Assembly (NCBI GenBank): GCA_019635015.1
Contig: JAHCAG010000001.1
Span: 154,725-218,724, forward strand
Reading direction: 5' to 3'
Length of the DNA: 64,000 nt
DNA from: Burkholderiales bacterium
Lineage (GTDB): Bacteria > Pseudomonadota > Gammaproteobacteria > Burkholderiales > SG8-41
Positions 8,761 through 18,212 of the stretch are shown piece by piece (position 1 is the stretch's first letter; each line of letters opens with the position of its first letter). The notes beneath the pieces are model-generated. The model was given only the letters and a program-made list of their open reading frames with translations. It was not told where the DNA came from and did no database searches. A program made the position numbers and the translations under genes.

Positions 8761-9726
8761 ATGATCACCCGCATCGCCGTCATCACGCTGGCGCTGGCCG
8801 CCACACTCGCCAGCGCCGCTGCAGCCGCGCAGAATTTTCCCAACCGCCCGATGCGCCTGATTGTGCCGCTCGCCGCCGGCGGTGGCATGGACAGCGTCAC
8901 GCGCAACATTGCCAACAGTTTTGTCGAATCGCTGGGCCAGACCGCGGTGGTCGACAACCGTCCCGGCGCGGGCAGTCTGCTGGCGATGGAGATCCTCGCC
9001 GACGCCGCCCCTGATGGCCACACGCTGATGATGATCAGCGCCACCACCGTGATCTATCCGTTGCTCTACAAGTCGAAACTCGACCCGGTGCGTGATTTCC
9101 TGCCGGTGTCGCAGGCCACCGCCCAGGGTTACGCGCTGGTGGTGCATCCTTCGCTGCCCGTCAAAAACGTGGCCGAGCTCGTACAGCACGCCAGGGCCAA
9201 TCCCGACAAACTGACCTATGCCTCCTCCGGCATCGGCAGCCCGATTCACATGACCACCGAGCTGATGCAGATTGCCACCGGCACCCAACTCAGGCACATC
9301 CCCTACAAGGGCATGGGCGCGGCCTATGCCGATCTGGTGGGCGGACGCATCAGCTTTTCCTTCGCCACCATCATCTCTTCGCAGGCGCATGTGAAGGCGG
9401 GGAGGCTGCGTGTGCTGGCAGTGTCCACCGGCAAACGCGCGCCGGCGATGCCCGAAGTCCCGACCATGGCGGAGGCCGGCGTACCCGGCGTGGTGGTGGT
9501 CAACTGGTACGGCCTGATTGCGCCGAAGGCGGTGCCGAAACCCGTCATCGAACGCATCGCCGCGGAGACCGCGCGGGCGGTCAAGGCCCCGGCCATGGAA
9601 AAACACCTGCTGGCCGACGGCTCCGAAGGCGTGGGCTCGACACCCGCGCAGTTCACCACGCACATCCGCGCCGAGAGCGAGCAGTGGAAAAAAGTGATCA
9701 AGCAGGGGGGCATCAAGGCGCAGTGA
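8761..9726 (+). CDS. Bug-family tripartite tricarboxylate receptor
   Basis: 321 aa with a clear signal peptide (cleavage after ASAAAAA). Family hallmarks are present: RLIVPLAAGGGMDSVTR near residue 35, DNRPGAGSLLAMEIL and PDGHTLMM. The ATG at 8761 is preceded by GGAGGAG. No permease gene adjoins it on this strand, so it is an orphan receptor that may work with a permease encoded elsewhere or act in sensing. It may share a transcript with the next Bug gene, about 150 bp downstream. Ligand unknown, probably a carboxylate. Confidence 0.9.
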   Translation: MITRIAVITLALAATLASAAAAAQNFPNRPMRLIVPLAAGGGMDSVTRNIANSFVESLGQTAVVDNRPGAGSLLAMEILADAAPDGHTLMMISATTVIYPLLYKSKLDPVRDFLPVSQATAQGYALVVHPSLPVKNVAELVQHARANPDKLTYASSGIGSPIHMTTELMQIATGTQLRHIPYKGMGAAYADLVGGRISFSFATIISSQAHVKAGRLRVLAVSTGKRAPAMPEVPTMAEAGVPGVVVVNWYGLIAPKAVPKPVIERIAAETARAVKAPAMEKHLLADGSEGVGSTPAQFTTHIRAESEQWKKVIKQGGIKAQ

Positions 9727-9877
9727 GCGGTCGCGGGTGAACCGTCACGTGGAAATCATTCCCGGCATTCGGGAGTCAGGCGCCGGATTTATCCGCAGCG
9801 GTCACAGGACTGCGCAGGTCGGCTATGATGTCCCGGCAGTACCCATAAAAATCCATCAATGCAACAGGAGGAGCAAT

Positions 9878-10855
9878 ATGTCGAGGACCCTTTTGCGTGC
9901 GGCAATCGTGGGTGTCGCCGCCCTGTCCGCAGTTGCCGCAGGCCCTGCCGCGGCACAGCAGTTCCCCAACAAGATCCTGCGCGTCGTCAATCCCAACGCG
10001 CCCGGCGGCAACAGCGACGTGCTGTTCAGGCTGCTGGCGCCGAAGATGGGCGAAGTGCTGGGCCAGCAACTGGTGATTGATTACCGGCCCGGCGCCGGCG
10101 GCAACATCGGCGCGGAAATGGTGGCGCGCGCCGCGCCCGACGGCTATACCACGCTGATCGCCGCCGCGAGTTTCCTGATCAACCCCTCGCTGCTGAAGAA
10201 CATTCCCTTCGACGCCGAGAAGGACTTCACGCCGCTCGGCATCATCGTCGACATTCCCGCCGGTCTTGCCGTGCATCCCTCGCTGCCGGTGAAAAGCGTG
10301 CAGGATCTCGTCGCGCTCGCCAAGCGGCGGCCGGGTGAACTCAACTACTCCAGCTCCGGCCAGGGCGCGCTGGGCCATCTGTCAGGCGCACTGCTCGACG
10401 CCACGGCCGGCATCAAGACCGTGCACATCCCCTACAAGGGTGCGGGCCCCTCGATCGTCGATCTCGTCGCCGGGCATGTCCAGTTCTCCTTCGTCAGCAT
10501 TCCGGCGATCACCGGCCACTTGGAGAGCGGGCGGCTGCGCATGATCGCGCAATGCGGCGAGAAACGTTTCGTCTCCTTCCCCAATGTGCCGACCATGGTC
10601 GAGTCAGGCGTGAAGGACTTCGTCATCACCAGCCCCTTCAGCTATCTCGGACCCGCCGGCATCCCGCAGCCGATTGTCAGCCGGCTCAGCGAAGCGTTGC
10701 GTGCATCGCTGAACGATCCGAAAAACAACAAGATGCTGATCGAACGCGGCGCGCAACCCGTCGGCAACACGCCGGCGGAACATGCGGCGCAGATCAAGTC
10801 CGAGATCGCCAAGTGGAGGAGAGTGGCGGCGGCGGCGGGCTTGAAGCCGCAGTAA
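9878..10855 (+). CDS. Bug-family tripartite tricarboxylate receptor
   Basis: 325 aa. The signal peptide ends at GPAAAQQ. The binding-fold motifs are RVVNPNAPGGNSDVLFR, DYRPGAGGNIGAEM and PDGYTTLI. The start at 9878 follows AGGAGGAG. It is the second of three consecutive orphan Bug genes. It is not a recent copy of its neighbour: the two match only at family motifs, so they probably bind different ligands. Confidence 0.9.
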   Translation: MSRTLLRAAIVGVAALSAVAAGPAAAQQFPNKILRVVNPNAPGGNSDVLFRLLAPKMGEVLGQQLVIDYRPGAGGNIGAEMVARAAPDGYTTLIAAASFLINPSLLKNIPFDAEKDFTPLGIIVDIPAGLAVHPSLPVKSVQDLVALAKRRPGELNYSSSGQGALGHLSGALLDATAGIKTVHIPYKGAGPSIVDLVAGHVQFSFVSIPAITGHLESGRLRMIAQCGEKRFVSFPNVPTMVESGVKDFVITSPFSYLGPAGIPQPIVSRLSEALRASLNDPKNNKMLIERGAQPVGNTPAEHAAQIKSEIAKWRRVAAAAGLKPQ

Positions 10856-11169
10856 GGCGGCAAGGGCGGAAGGCTCAATCCCGCCTTTCACGCTTCGCGC
10901 GGTTCTTGCGGCATCGACTGAGGGCTTTTGAAACGTCCGTTTGCCCTGGTTTATCCACGGGTGAACGGCCGTTCTTCTGCGCGCTCCGGAGGCCGGTACG
11001 CAGCCGGGCCGCGGCTGTTTCGGTATGGGCGTCATTCCAGACCCGGTGTCCTGGACGCCCCGCATGAAACCGGTTTCACGGGCAATGGCACTGGGTTAGA
11101 GTGTCCACCTTGTACACATCACGGTGACTCCCCGCCGTCCGCTCCCAACTGATCCGAGGACAATGCGCC
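10856..11169. promoter_or_regulatory. Intergenic region with a LacI-type palindrome at 11065-11078
   Basis: The 314-bp region contains no gene. A perfect 14-bp palindrome, TGAAACCGGTTTCA, lies about 90 bp before the next Bug gene. Its central CG and TGAAA/TTTCA arms have the form of LacI/GalR-family operators. No LacI-type regulator is encoded in the window, so the regulator would act in trans. The remainder shows nothing recognisable. Confidence 0.45.
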
Positions 11170-12147
11170 ATGAAAAACATTTCGATTGCCCGATCCTGCA
11201 CCGTGTTGTGTCTGTTGGCGCCGGTCGCGATGCCCGCGATCGCGCAAACCGCCTACCCCGAGCGTGCGCTGCGCCTGATCGTGCCCTTTGCCGCCGGTAG
11301 CGCGACCGACTCCTCGGCGCGGATTTTCAGCGTCCAGATGGCCAGCCAGATGGGCCAGCAGATCATCGTCGACAACCGCGCGGGCGCGGGCGGCGCCATC
11401 GGCATGCAGGCGCTGGTCAAGTCCGCGCCCGACGGCTACACCATTGCCTATGCCGGTGCCGGCCCGCTCGCCATCAACCGCAGCATGTCGTCCAACCTGC
11501 CCTACGACGTCGAGAAGGAAGTGCAGGCCATTTCGCAGGCGATCTCCTCGCCGCTGTTGCTGGCGGTGTCGCCGACCCTGCCGGTCAAAAGCGTCAAGGA
11601 CATGATCGCCCTGGCCAAGGCGCGGCCCAACCAGTTGTCCTTCGGTTCTGCCGGCAACGGCACCGTCGGTCATCTGGCCGGAGAGTATTTCAAGAGCCTG
11701 AGCAAGGCCGACATCCTGCATGTGCCGTACAAGGGGGGCGCGCAGGCGGCAGTCGACACCATGTCGGGGTTTGTGCAGTTTCTGTTTGACCCGACCAGCA
11801 GCCTGGCCCCGCATGTGACCAGCGGGCGCCTGCGCGGCCTGGCCGTGACCGGCCCCCAGCGCGCCAAAGCCTTCCCCAACCTGCCGACCGTGGCCGAATC
11901 CGGCCTGCCCGGCTACGAAGTCACGACCTGGGGCGGCATCATCGGCCCGGTGGGCATACCCCGGAACATCGTGCTCCGCCTCAGCGAAGAGGTGCAGAAG
12001 GCGGCCAAGTCGTCCACGGTCATCGAGCGTTATTCGGTGCTCGGCTCCGATCCGATCGGCACCACGCCGGAGCAGTTCACCGAGTTCATCCGCAAGGAAT
12101 ACCTGAAGTGGGCTGAAGTCATCAAGCGCGCGGGGCTGAAGCCCTAG
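11170..12147 (+). CDS. Bug-family tripartite tricarboxylate receptor
   Basis: 325 aa. The signal peptide ends around PAIAQTA. Motifs are RLIVPFAAGSATDSSAR, DNRAGAGGAIGMQ and PDGYTIAYA. The start follows the weak site GAGGACA. A LacI-type palindrome lies in the upstream region, suggesting regulation separate from the previous two Bug genes. Its 3' end converges on the AstE/aspartoacylase-like gene, with a shared hairpin between them. Confidence 0.9.
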   Translation: MKNISIARSCTVLCLLAPVAMPAIAQTAYPERALRLIVPFAAGSATDSSARIFSVQMASQMGQQIIVDNRAGAGGAIGMQALVKSAPDGYTIAYAGAGPLAINRSMSSNLPYDVEKEVQAISQAISSPLLLAVSPTLPVKSVKDMIALAKARPNQLSFGSAGNGTVGHLAGEYFKSLSKADILHVPYKGGAQAAVDTMSGFVQFLFDPTSSLAPHVTSGRLRGLAVTGPQRAKAFPNLPTVAESGLPGYEVTTWGGIIGPVGIPRNIVLRLSEEVQKAAKSSTVIERYSVLGSDPIGTTPEQFTEFIRKEYLKWAEVIKRAGLKP

Positions 12148-12166
12148 CCGCGCGCAGCCCCGCCAG

Positions 12167-12191
12167 GCTGCCGCCTGTTGCGGGCGGCAGC
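12167..12191. terminator. Hairpin between convergent genes
   Basis: A 9-bp stem (GCTGCCGCC and GGCGGCAGC) with a short loop lies between the convergent stops at 12147 and 12193. No clear T run follows, so termination strength is uncertain. Confidence 0.5.
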
Positions 12192-12192
12192 T

Positions 12193-13152
12193 TCAGTGGC
12201 CGGATACGAAACGGCCCAGACGCACCGCGGTCTGCCCGCGGTAGAGCCGTTTCGAGGGCATCACCAGCACGCAGTGATCGTACGGTGTGCGCACTTCGCG
12301 TTCGCCGTCCCAGCCGATCAGTGTGCCGGCCTGCTCGATGACCTCCAGCCCGGTGAACACCCGCGCAAAACGGAATGCCTCGGCGGTGATGGTGACCGGG
12401 TGCGTGACCTCGACCGTTTTTTGCGGGAGCGGCGTGTCGGCGAACCGGAACGGACCCCGCTCGGGATCGATGATGCCGAAGCGGGCCAGAAAACGCAGCG
12501 TGGTCTCGCGCGCCACCTCGACGGTGCGTTTTGCCCAGTGCTGTCCGCACTCGACCAGCAGCGCGTTTTTCGGGCTCGCGGCATCGCCGAAGCCGGCGTA
12601 ATCGCGCATGCGCCTGCCGGCCGCGTGCCCGGCATCGCAGACCGCCAGCGCCGGATAGCCGACCTCGGCCGCGAGGATGCGCCCCTTGGCCAGCGGTCCG
12701 GCCAGCAGCAGCGGCTCGGAGGGGTGCTGCATTGAATGGATGTCGAGCAGCAGGTCGGCGCTGTCGAGCAGCGGGCGGATGATGCGCGCACGCTGCAGGT
12801 CGACAGTGTTGCGTGGCCCGTCAAATACTTCGGCGGTCCACACCCGGTTGAAATCCTCCTCGACCCAGCGCGATGCCTCGGGCTGGTCCGGGTCAAACCT
12901 TTCGAATGCGGCGACATTGCAGAACAGCAGCGTCAGTTTGCCGTGCAGCGGACGGATGCCGCCGCGGAGCAGTTCGTCGAGGACGATTGCACCGCAGATT
13001 TCGTTGCCGTGGGCCAGCGCGGTGATCATCACATGGGGCCCGGGTTTGCCGCTGTCGAGCGTGGTGGCGTATTCAATGCCGGTGTTGCCCTTGCGCCAGG
13101 GGCTGATGTCCGGCCGGGCGATTTCCACGGTATAGGCGTTGGGGTCGGTCAT
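12193..13152 (-). CDS. Succinylglutamate desuccinylase/aspartoacylase-family zinc hydrolase
   Basis: 319 aa, M14-related fold. Zinc ligands are visible as HGNE at residues 48-51 and the DIHSM histidine at 139. A substrate-binding DFNRVW motif corresponds to the family NR pair. The enzymes cleave N-acyl amino acids to amino acid plus carboxylate. The C-terminal 80 residues form a beta-rich domain ending in PSKRLYRGQTAVRLGR. The gene stands alone and diverges from the DASS transporter at 13361, whose substrate (a dicarboxylate) could be related to the product. Which acyl group is removed cannot be told. Confidence 0.85.
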   Translation of the reverse strand: MTDPNAYTVEIARPDISPWRKGNTGIEYATTLDSGKPGPHVMITALAHGNEICGAIVLDELLRGGIRPLHGKLTLLFCNVAAFERFDPDQPEASRWVEEDFNRVWTAEVFDGPRNTVDLQRARIIRPLLDSADLLLDIHSMQHPSEPLLLAGPLAKGRILAAEVGYPALAVCDAGHAAGRRMRDYAGFGDAASPKNALLVECGQHWAKRTVEVARETTLRFLARFGIIDPERGPFRFADTPLPQKTVEVTHPVTITAEAFRFARVFTGLEVIEQAGTLIGWDGEREVRTPYDHCVLVMPSKRLYRGQTAVRLGRFVSGH

Positions 13153-13334
13153 TGTGCGGGTGCTGCAAAAAGGGGAAGGGGCGATTTATTTGTCGGTTTG
13201 TCGAGTGTAGCCCAGACTGCCGCGCAATACGTCAAGTACCGGCGATTGTCGAAGTCCCGGCATCCGCGTAAGGTTGTTGGCAGGATGGATGCTGCACTGC
13301 TGTGCGGACAATGAGACGCCGATACAAACATGCG

Positions 13335-13350
13335 CCGACGCGCGCGTCGG
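13335..13350. repeat. 16-bp GC palindrome before the DASS transporter
   Basis: The perfect palindrome CCGACGCGCGCGTCGG ends 10 bp before the ATG at 13361, where the ribosome-binding site should be. It could be an operator or an mRNA hairpin limiting translation. No strong SD sequence is visible otherwise. Confidence 0.35.
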
Positions 13351-13360
13351 ACACCAACCC

Positions 13361-14881
13361 ATGAACCAGCCGCCGGAAGACAGGGAAACAGCCGCACCAC
13401 CGCACCCCGCGCAGGGCGAAGGCCTGCAGTCAGCGCCGGGGCAGCCTTTGTCCACCCGGCACCTGATCGTGCTGATGGCGGGGCCCGTGCTGACCGCGGC
13501 ACTGTTGATGCTGCCGGCGCCGGAGGGCATGACCCCCGAAGCCTGGCGGCTGGTGGCGCTGGCGTCGTGGATGATCATCTGGTGGATCGGCGAGGCGGTG
13601 CCGATTCCGGCCACCGCGCTGCTGCCGATCCCGCTGATGCCGCTGCTGGACATCGCGCCGCTCACGCCGGTGTCCGCCAATTACGGCCATCCGCTGATTT
13701 TCCTGTTTCTCGGTGGCTTCCTCCTCGCCGCGGCGATGCAGCGCTGGGGCCTGCACCGGCGCATTGCGCTGAACATCGTGCTGGTCGTCGGCACCGGCGC
13801 CGGCGGCATCATCGCGGGCTTCATGGCGGCCACGGCTTTTCTGTCGATGTGGATCTCCAACACCGCCGCGACCATCATGATGTTCGCCGTGGGCCTGTCG
13901 GTCATCGAATTCATCGCGCAGAAAACCCCGGACCGCGCGATGGTGCGCAACTTCGGTGTTGCTCTGATGCTCGGCATTGCCTACGCCGCATCGATCGGCG
14001 GGGTGGGCACGCTGATCGGCTCGCCCCCCAACGCGCTGCTGGCGAGTTACCTGCAGAGCAGCCACAACATCACGGTCGATTTCTTCACCTGGATGAAGAT
14101 GGGCATGCCCGTGGTGCTGGTCATGCTGCCGGCGGCCTGGCTGCTGCTGACGCGGATCATCTTTCCGGTCCGCGAGCTGCGCATCGGCGACGCGGGCGGG
14201 ATCATCCGCGGCGAACTCGGGGCGCTGGGCACGATGTCCCGGGGCGAACGCGCGGTCGCGGTCGTTTTCGTGTCCGCGGCGCTGGGCTGGATCCTGCGCG
14301 AGCCGCTGGCCGGCTGGAGCGGACTGGAGATCAGCGACACCACGGTCGCCCTCGTCGCGGCACTGCTGCTCTTCGCGTGGCCGGTCTCGCGCGCGCCGGC
14401 CCGCTTCGTGCTCGACTGGGAATCCACGCGCAGCGTTCCCTGGGGCGTGCTGCTGCTGTTCGGAGGCGGCCTCGCGCTCGCCCACGGGTTCAAGGAAACC
14501 GGCCTCGCCGCATGGATCGGTTTGCAGGTCTCGGGCTTCGATGTCAGCACCTGGGTGCTGGTCTTCCTCGTCACCGCGGCCATCGTTTACCTGACCGAGA
14601 TCACCTCCAACACAGCCTCGACCGCCACCTTCCTGCCGATACTCGGTGCGGTGGCCGTCGGCCTCGGGCTGGACCCCCGCCTGCTGGCCGTGCCCGTGGC
14701 GCTGGGTGCCTCGATGGCCTTCATGATGCCGGTGGCCACGCCGCCCAATGCGATCGTCTTTTCCTGGGACGGACTCCGGCTGGGCGACATGGTCAGGGCC
14801 GGCTTCTGGCTCAACATCATCGCCATCGCCGTGATATTCGGCGCGATGCTGCTGCTCGCGCCACTGGTGTTCGGTGTCTAG
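13361..14881 (+). CDS. DASS/SLC13-family anion:sodium symporter (di- or tricarboxylate or sulfate)
   Basis: 506 aa with about eleven to twelve membrane helices. Both Na+/substrate signatures of the divalent anion:sodium symporter family are present: WISNTAATIMM in the first half and EITSNTASTATFLP in the second, plus SPPNALLASYL. A Pro/Gly-rich cytoplasmic N-terminus of about 35 residues precedes the first helix. The ATG at 13361 is the first that gives the family N-terminus; the open frame upstream lacks family character. It transports C4-dicarboxylates, citrate or a related anion inward with sodium. Confidence 0.85.
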   Translation: MNQPPEDRETAAPPHPAQGEGLQSAPGQPLSTRHLIVLMAGPVLTAALLMLPAPEGMTPEAWRLVALASWMIIWWIGEAVPIPATALLPIPLMPLLDIAPLTPVSANYGHPLIFLFLGGFLLAAAMQRWGLHRRIALNIVLVVGTGAGGIIAGFMAATAFLSMWISNTAATIMMFAVGLSVIEFIAQKTPDRAMVRNFGVALMLGIAYAASIGGVGTLIGSPPNALLASYLQSSHNITVDFFTWMKMGMPVVLVMLPAAWLLLTRIIFPVRELRIGDAGGIIRGELGALGTMSRGERAVAVVFVSAALGWILREPLAGWSGLEISDTTVALVAALLLFAWPVSRAPARFVLDWESTRSVPWGVLLLFGGGLALAHGFKETGLAAWIGLQVSGFDVSTWVLVFLVTAAIVYLTEITSNTASTATFLPILGAVAVGLGLDPRLLAVPVALGASMAFMMPVATPPNAIVFSWDGLRLGDMVRAGFWLNIIAIAVIFGAMLLLAPLVFGV

Positions 14882-15105
14882 CCGGCGGGCGGCGCATCCG
14901 TCCAAGATACGGTCGGTTGATTGACGCATCCGGTCACGCTTCTAGAATGATTACGGACGCGCTCGCATATCAACTCATCGATGCGGCATGACATCCGGGT
15001 TAAGCAGCCTGTCCCGGAGCAATTGTTCACATGAATTCTCCAGCCATGCCACAGGCGCTTCACCAGCGTGCTGGCGCGTGGCTTCCCTGAGCAAGGAGTG
15101 CCGCA

Positions 15106-17130
15106 TTGAAGACCATCACCCGCTTCCCCCACGAATACACCGAGACTGAGGACTGCTGGATTCCCATGCCGGACGGGGTGAAGCTCGCCGCCAAGCTGTG
15201 GCTGCCGGACATCGCGCAGAAACGCGGTGTGCCGACGATCATCGAAATCATCCCCTACCGCAAACGCGACATCTACGCGCCGCGAGACGCCATGCATCAC
15301 CGCTACTTTGCGGGCCATGGTTATGCATCCATGCGCATCGACATGCGCGGATCAGGTGATTCAGACGGCATCCAGGGTGTGTTTTCGATCGGCGGCGAGG
15401 CCGACGATACGGTTGAGGCGCTGAAGTGGATTGCGCAGCAGCCGTGGAGCGACGGCCAGGTCGGCATGTTCGGCATTTCCTGGGGTGGTTTCCAGGGCAT
15501 CCAGACGGCGAACCGTGCGCCGAAGGAGTTGAAGGCCGTCATCGCCCAGTCCTTCGCCCCCGACCGCTACCGCTACAGCCAGGTTTATCGCGGGGGGTGC
15601 GTGCTGCTGCGGTCGATTCGCTGGTCGAGCCAGCTCTTCGGCTACAAGTCGCGGGCGCCCGATCCCCTGCTCGTCGGGGACAAGTGGCGCGATATGTGGA
15701 TGGCCCGCCTCGAGCACGACACACCGCAGATCGCCGCAGCGCTCAAGCACCAGGCGCATGACCGCTACTGGAGCGCGCGCGCCATCGATTTCCGCAACAT
15801 CAAGGCGCCGTTCTACGCGCTGAGCGGCTGGACCGACGGTTCCTATGTCGGCGCGGTGGGGGAGACGCTCGAAAAGCTGTCGGCGCCCGCGAAAGGAATC
15901 ATCGGGCCCTGGGGGCACCGTTACGGCCACCTCGGCGTACCGGGGCCGGCCATCGGCCTGCTGCAGGAAGCGTTGCGCTGGTACGATCACTGGATGCGCG
16001 GCAAGGACACCGGCATCATGCGCGAGCCGAGGTTGATCGCATGGATGCAGCGGTCGGTCCCCGCGAAGTCTTTCTACGCCGAATCACCCGGCCGCTGGGT
16101 TGCCGAAGACCGGTGGCCTTCGCCGAACATCAAACCACGCCGCTTTTTCCTCGCAGCCGACGGCACGCTTGCCGACAAGGGCGGGCGGGCGGCAAAGCGC
16201 ACCTGGAAGTCGCCCCAGACCCTGGGCCTTGCCTGCGGCGAACTGATGCCCTGGTTCCAGCATGGCCCGAGTCCCGAACTTCCCGGTGACCAGCGCATGG
16301 ACGATGGTCAGTCCCTGTGCTTCGACAGCCCGCCGCTCAAACAGGATCTGGAAATTCTCGGCACGGCGAAGGCCGAGTTCACGCTCGCCGTGGACCGTCC
16401 GACGGCTTTCATATGCGTGCGTGTCTGTGATGTCGCGCCCGACGGCGCGTCAACGCGCGTGACCTACGGCGTATTCAACCTCACGCACCGCGACGATGCC
16501 GCCCGGCCGAAGAAGCTGCAGCCGGGCACCGAGTACAAAATAAGTTTCCCGCTGATCGACAGCGCGTACTCGTTCGCAAAAGGCCACCGCATCCGCGTTG
16601 CCGTCTCCACGACCTACTGGCCGCTGATCTGGCCGTCGCCGGAACCGGTCACGCTCACACTCGTCGCCGGCAAGAGCGCGCTGTGGCTGCCGGTGCGTCC
16701 GCGCACCAAACGCGACGACACGCCGCCGAAATTCAGGCCGCCGGAATCCGCGCCCGCGTTTCCCCGGACAGCGCTCACCCCGGGCGGGCGCAACCGGACG
16801 ATCCATGCCGATCTCGGCAAAGGCGAAACCGTGGTCGCCGTGACGGACAGCAGCGGGCGCAACCGTTACGACGAAATCGATCTCGTCGCGGAGGCGCGCT
16901 CGACCGAACGCTACAGTGTCGTGGAGAACGACCCGCTGTCCGCGACGGCGGAAGTGACCTGGGCCTGGGAATTCGAGCGCGGCGACTGGCACATCCGCAC
17001 CGAAACCCGGACGCACGTGTCCTGCACGAAGAAGGACTTCGTCATCCGCGCCCGGCTGGAAGCATACGAGGGCAAGAAACGCGTATTTGAACGCGACTTC
17101 GAGGAGCGCGTGCCGCGCAACGGCAACTGA
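15106..17130 (+). CDS. CocE/NonD-family serine hydrolase
   Basis: 674 aa. The alpha/beta-hydrolase domain carries the nucleophile elbow GISWGG (Ser125), the acid in LSGWTDGSYVG and the histidine in GPWGHRYGH. The C-terminal third is the jelly-roll domain of the X-Pro dipeptidyl-peptidase/cocaine esterase (S15) family. There is no signal peptide, so it is likely a cytoplasmic esterase, amidase or peptidase. It starts at TTG 15106, supported by AAGGAG at 15093-15098 with proper spacing; no ATG gives a full N-terminal strand. A Bug receptor begins 19 bp downstream, suggesting uptake and hydrolysis of the same compound. Confidence 0.85.
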   Translation: MKTITRFPHEYTETEDCWIPMPDGVKLAAKLWLPDIAQKRGVPTIIEIIPYRKRDIYAPRDAMHHRYFAGHGYASMRIDMRGSGDSDGIQGVFSIGGEADDTVEALKWIAQQPWSDGQVGMFGISWGGFQGIQTANRAPKELKAVIAQSFAPDRYRYSQVYRGGCVLLRSIRWSSQLFGYKSRAPDPLLVGDKWRDMWMARLEHDTPQIAAALKHQAHDRYWSARAIDFRNIKAPFYALSGWTDGSYVGAVGETLEKLSAPAKGIIGPWGHRYGHLGVPGPAIGLLQEALRWYDHWMRGKDTGIMREPRLIAWMQRSVPAKSFYAESPGRWVAEDRWPSPNIKPRRFFLAADGTLADKGGRAAKRTWKSPQTLGLACGELMPWFQHGPSPELPGDQRMDDGQSLCFDSPPLKQDLEILGTAKAEFTLAVDRPTAFICVRVCDVAPDGASTRVTYGVFNLTHRDDAARPKKLQPGTEYKISFPLIDSAYSFAKGHRIRVAVSTTYWPLIWPSPEPVTLTLVAGKSALWLPVRPRTKRDDTPPKFRPPESAPAFPRTALTPGGRNRTIHADLGKGETVVAVTDSSGRNRYDEIDLVAEARSTERYSVVENDPLSATAEVTWAWEFERGDWHIRTETRTHVSCTKKDFVIRARLEAYEGKKRVFERDFEERVPRNGN

Positions 17131-17149
17131 AGCAAAGCAAAGGAGAAAC

Positions 17150-18121
17150 ATGATGAAAGGCCTGAAACTGCTTGCCGTCCTGCTTGCCGCCTCCGGCGTG
17201 TTCACAGGTGCGCACGCACAGAAATATCCCGAGCGGCCGGTCACGCTGGTGATTCCCTTTCCGCCCGGCGCCTCGACCGATGCGTTCGGGCGCCTTATCG
17301 CGCAGCGGATGTCGCTCGACCTCAAGCAGCAGGTCGTGGTGGTCAATCGCGACGGCGCGGCCGGTGTCATCGGCACCAACTACGTCGCCCGCTCGGCGCC
17401 TGACGGCTACACGCTGCTTTGGGGCACTTCGTCCGGACTCGCGATCATGCCGGCGCTCAAGAGGAAGCTGCCGTATGACCCGCAGCGCGATTTCGCACCC
17501 ATCAGCCTGGGTGCAAAAGTCTCCTGGGTGCTCGCCGTCCACCCCTCGGTGCCGGCCGGCAATGTCAAGGAACTCGTCGCGCTCGCCAAAAAACACCCCG
17601 GCAAGCTCAATTTCGCGTCTGCAGGAACCGGGGGTGCGCCGCACCTCGCCGGCGAGTTGTTCAAGGTCACGACAGGCATTGATGTCATGCACATTCCCTA
17701 CCGCGGCACGGCGCTTTTTGCCGTCGACCTCGTCTCGGGGCAGGTGGACTACGGCTTTGCCAGTCCGCTGACGACGCTGCCATTCACACGCACGGGGCGT
17801 CTGAAGGTCCTCGCCGTCACTGCCGCAAAACGGATCGATGTTTATCCCGACATCCCGACCATGGCCGAGGCCGGTTATCCGGGCTTCGAGCTGACCCAGT
17901 GGTACGCGATGGTCGCGCCCGCAGGCACGCCGGCCGGCATCATCGCGACGCTCAACGCCGCGATCCGCAACGCGCTCACGGATGCCACTTTGATCAAGCG
18001 TCTTGCCGAAGATGGCGGCATGCCCGCGCCCACGACGCCCGAAGGTCTCGCGGAGTTCATCCGCAACGATACGGCGTCGTATGCGAGGATCGTGGAGAAG
18101 GCGGGCATCAAGGGGGAGTGA
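17150..18121 (+). CDS. Bug-family tripartite tricarboxylate receptor
   Basis: 323 aa. The signal peptide ends at GAHAQ. Motifs are TLVIPFPPGASTDAFGR and PDGYTLLWG; the usual DNRxGAGG is altered to NRDGAAGVIG. AGGAGA precedes the ATG at 17150. It is spaced 19 bp from the CocE-type hydrolase and probably co-transcribed. A hairpin at 18125-18146 follows the stop. Confidence 0.9.
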   Translation: MMKGLKLLAVLLAASGVFTGAHAQKYPERPVTLVIPFPPGASTDAFGRLIAQRMSLDLKQQVVVVNRDGAAGVIGTNYVARSAPDGYTLLWGTSSGLAIMPALKRKLPYDPQRDFAPISLGAKVSWVLAVHPSVPAGNVKELVALAKKHPGKLNFASAGTGGAPHLAGELFKVTTGIDVMHIPYRGTALFAVDLVSGQVDYGFASPLTTLPFTRTGRLKVLAVTAAKRIDVYPDIPTMAEAGYPGFELTQWYAMVAPAGTPAGIIATLNAAIRNALTDATLIKRLAEDGGMPAPTTPEGLAEFIRNDTASYARIVEKAGIKGE

Positions 18122-18124
18122 ATA

Positions 18125-18146
18125 TCCGCCGCTGAAAGTCGGCGGA
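18125..18146. terminator. Hairpin after Bug gene
   Basis: A 7-bp stem TCCGCCG/CGGCGGA with an 8-nt loop starts four bases after the stop codon, between convergent genes. There is no T run, so the call is tentative. Confidence 0.4.
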
Positions 18147-18212
18147 CGCAGGCCGGGGTGTCGCGGATTCGCGCACCGACGGCCTGTTTCCGGGAGATTG
18201 CTCCGGGGGGTC

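Noticed and set aside
13430..14929. Minus-strand 499-codon frame opposite the DASS transporter
   Set aside because: Same low-complexity antisense pattern. The plus strand has clear family motifs.
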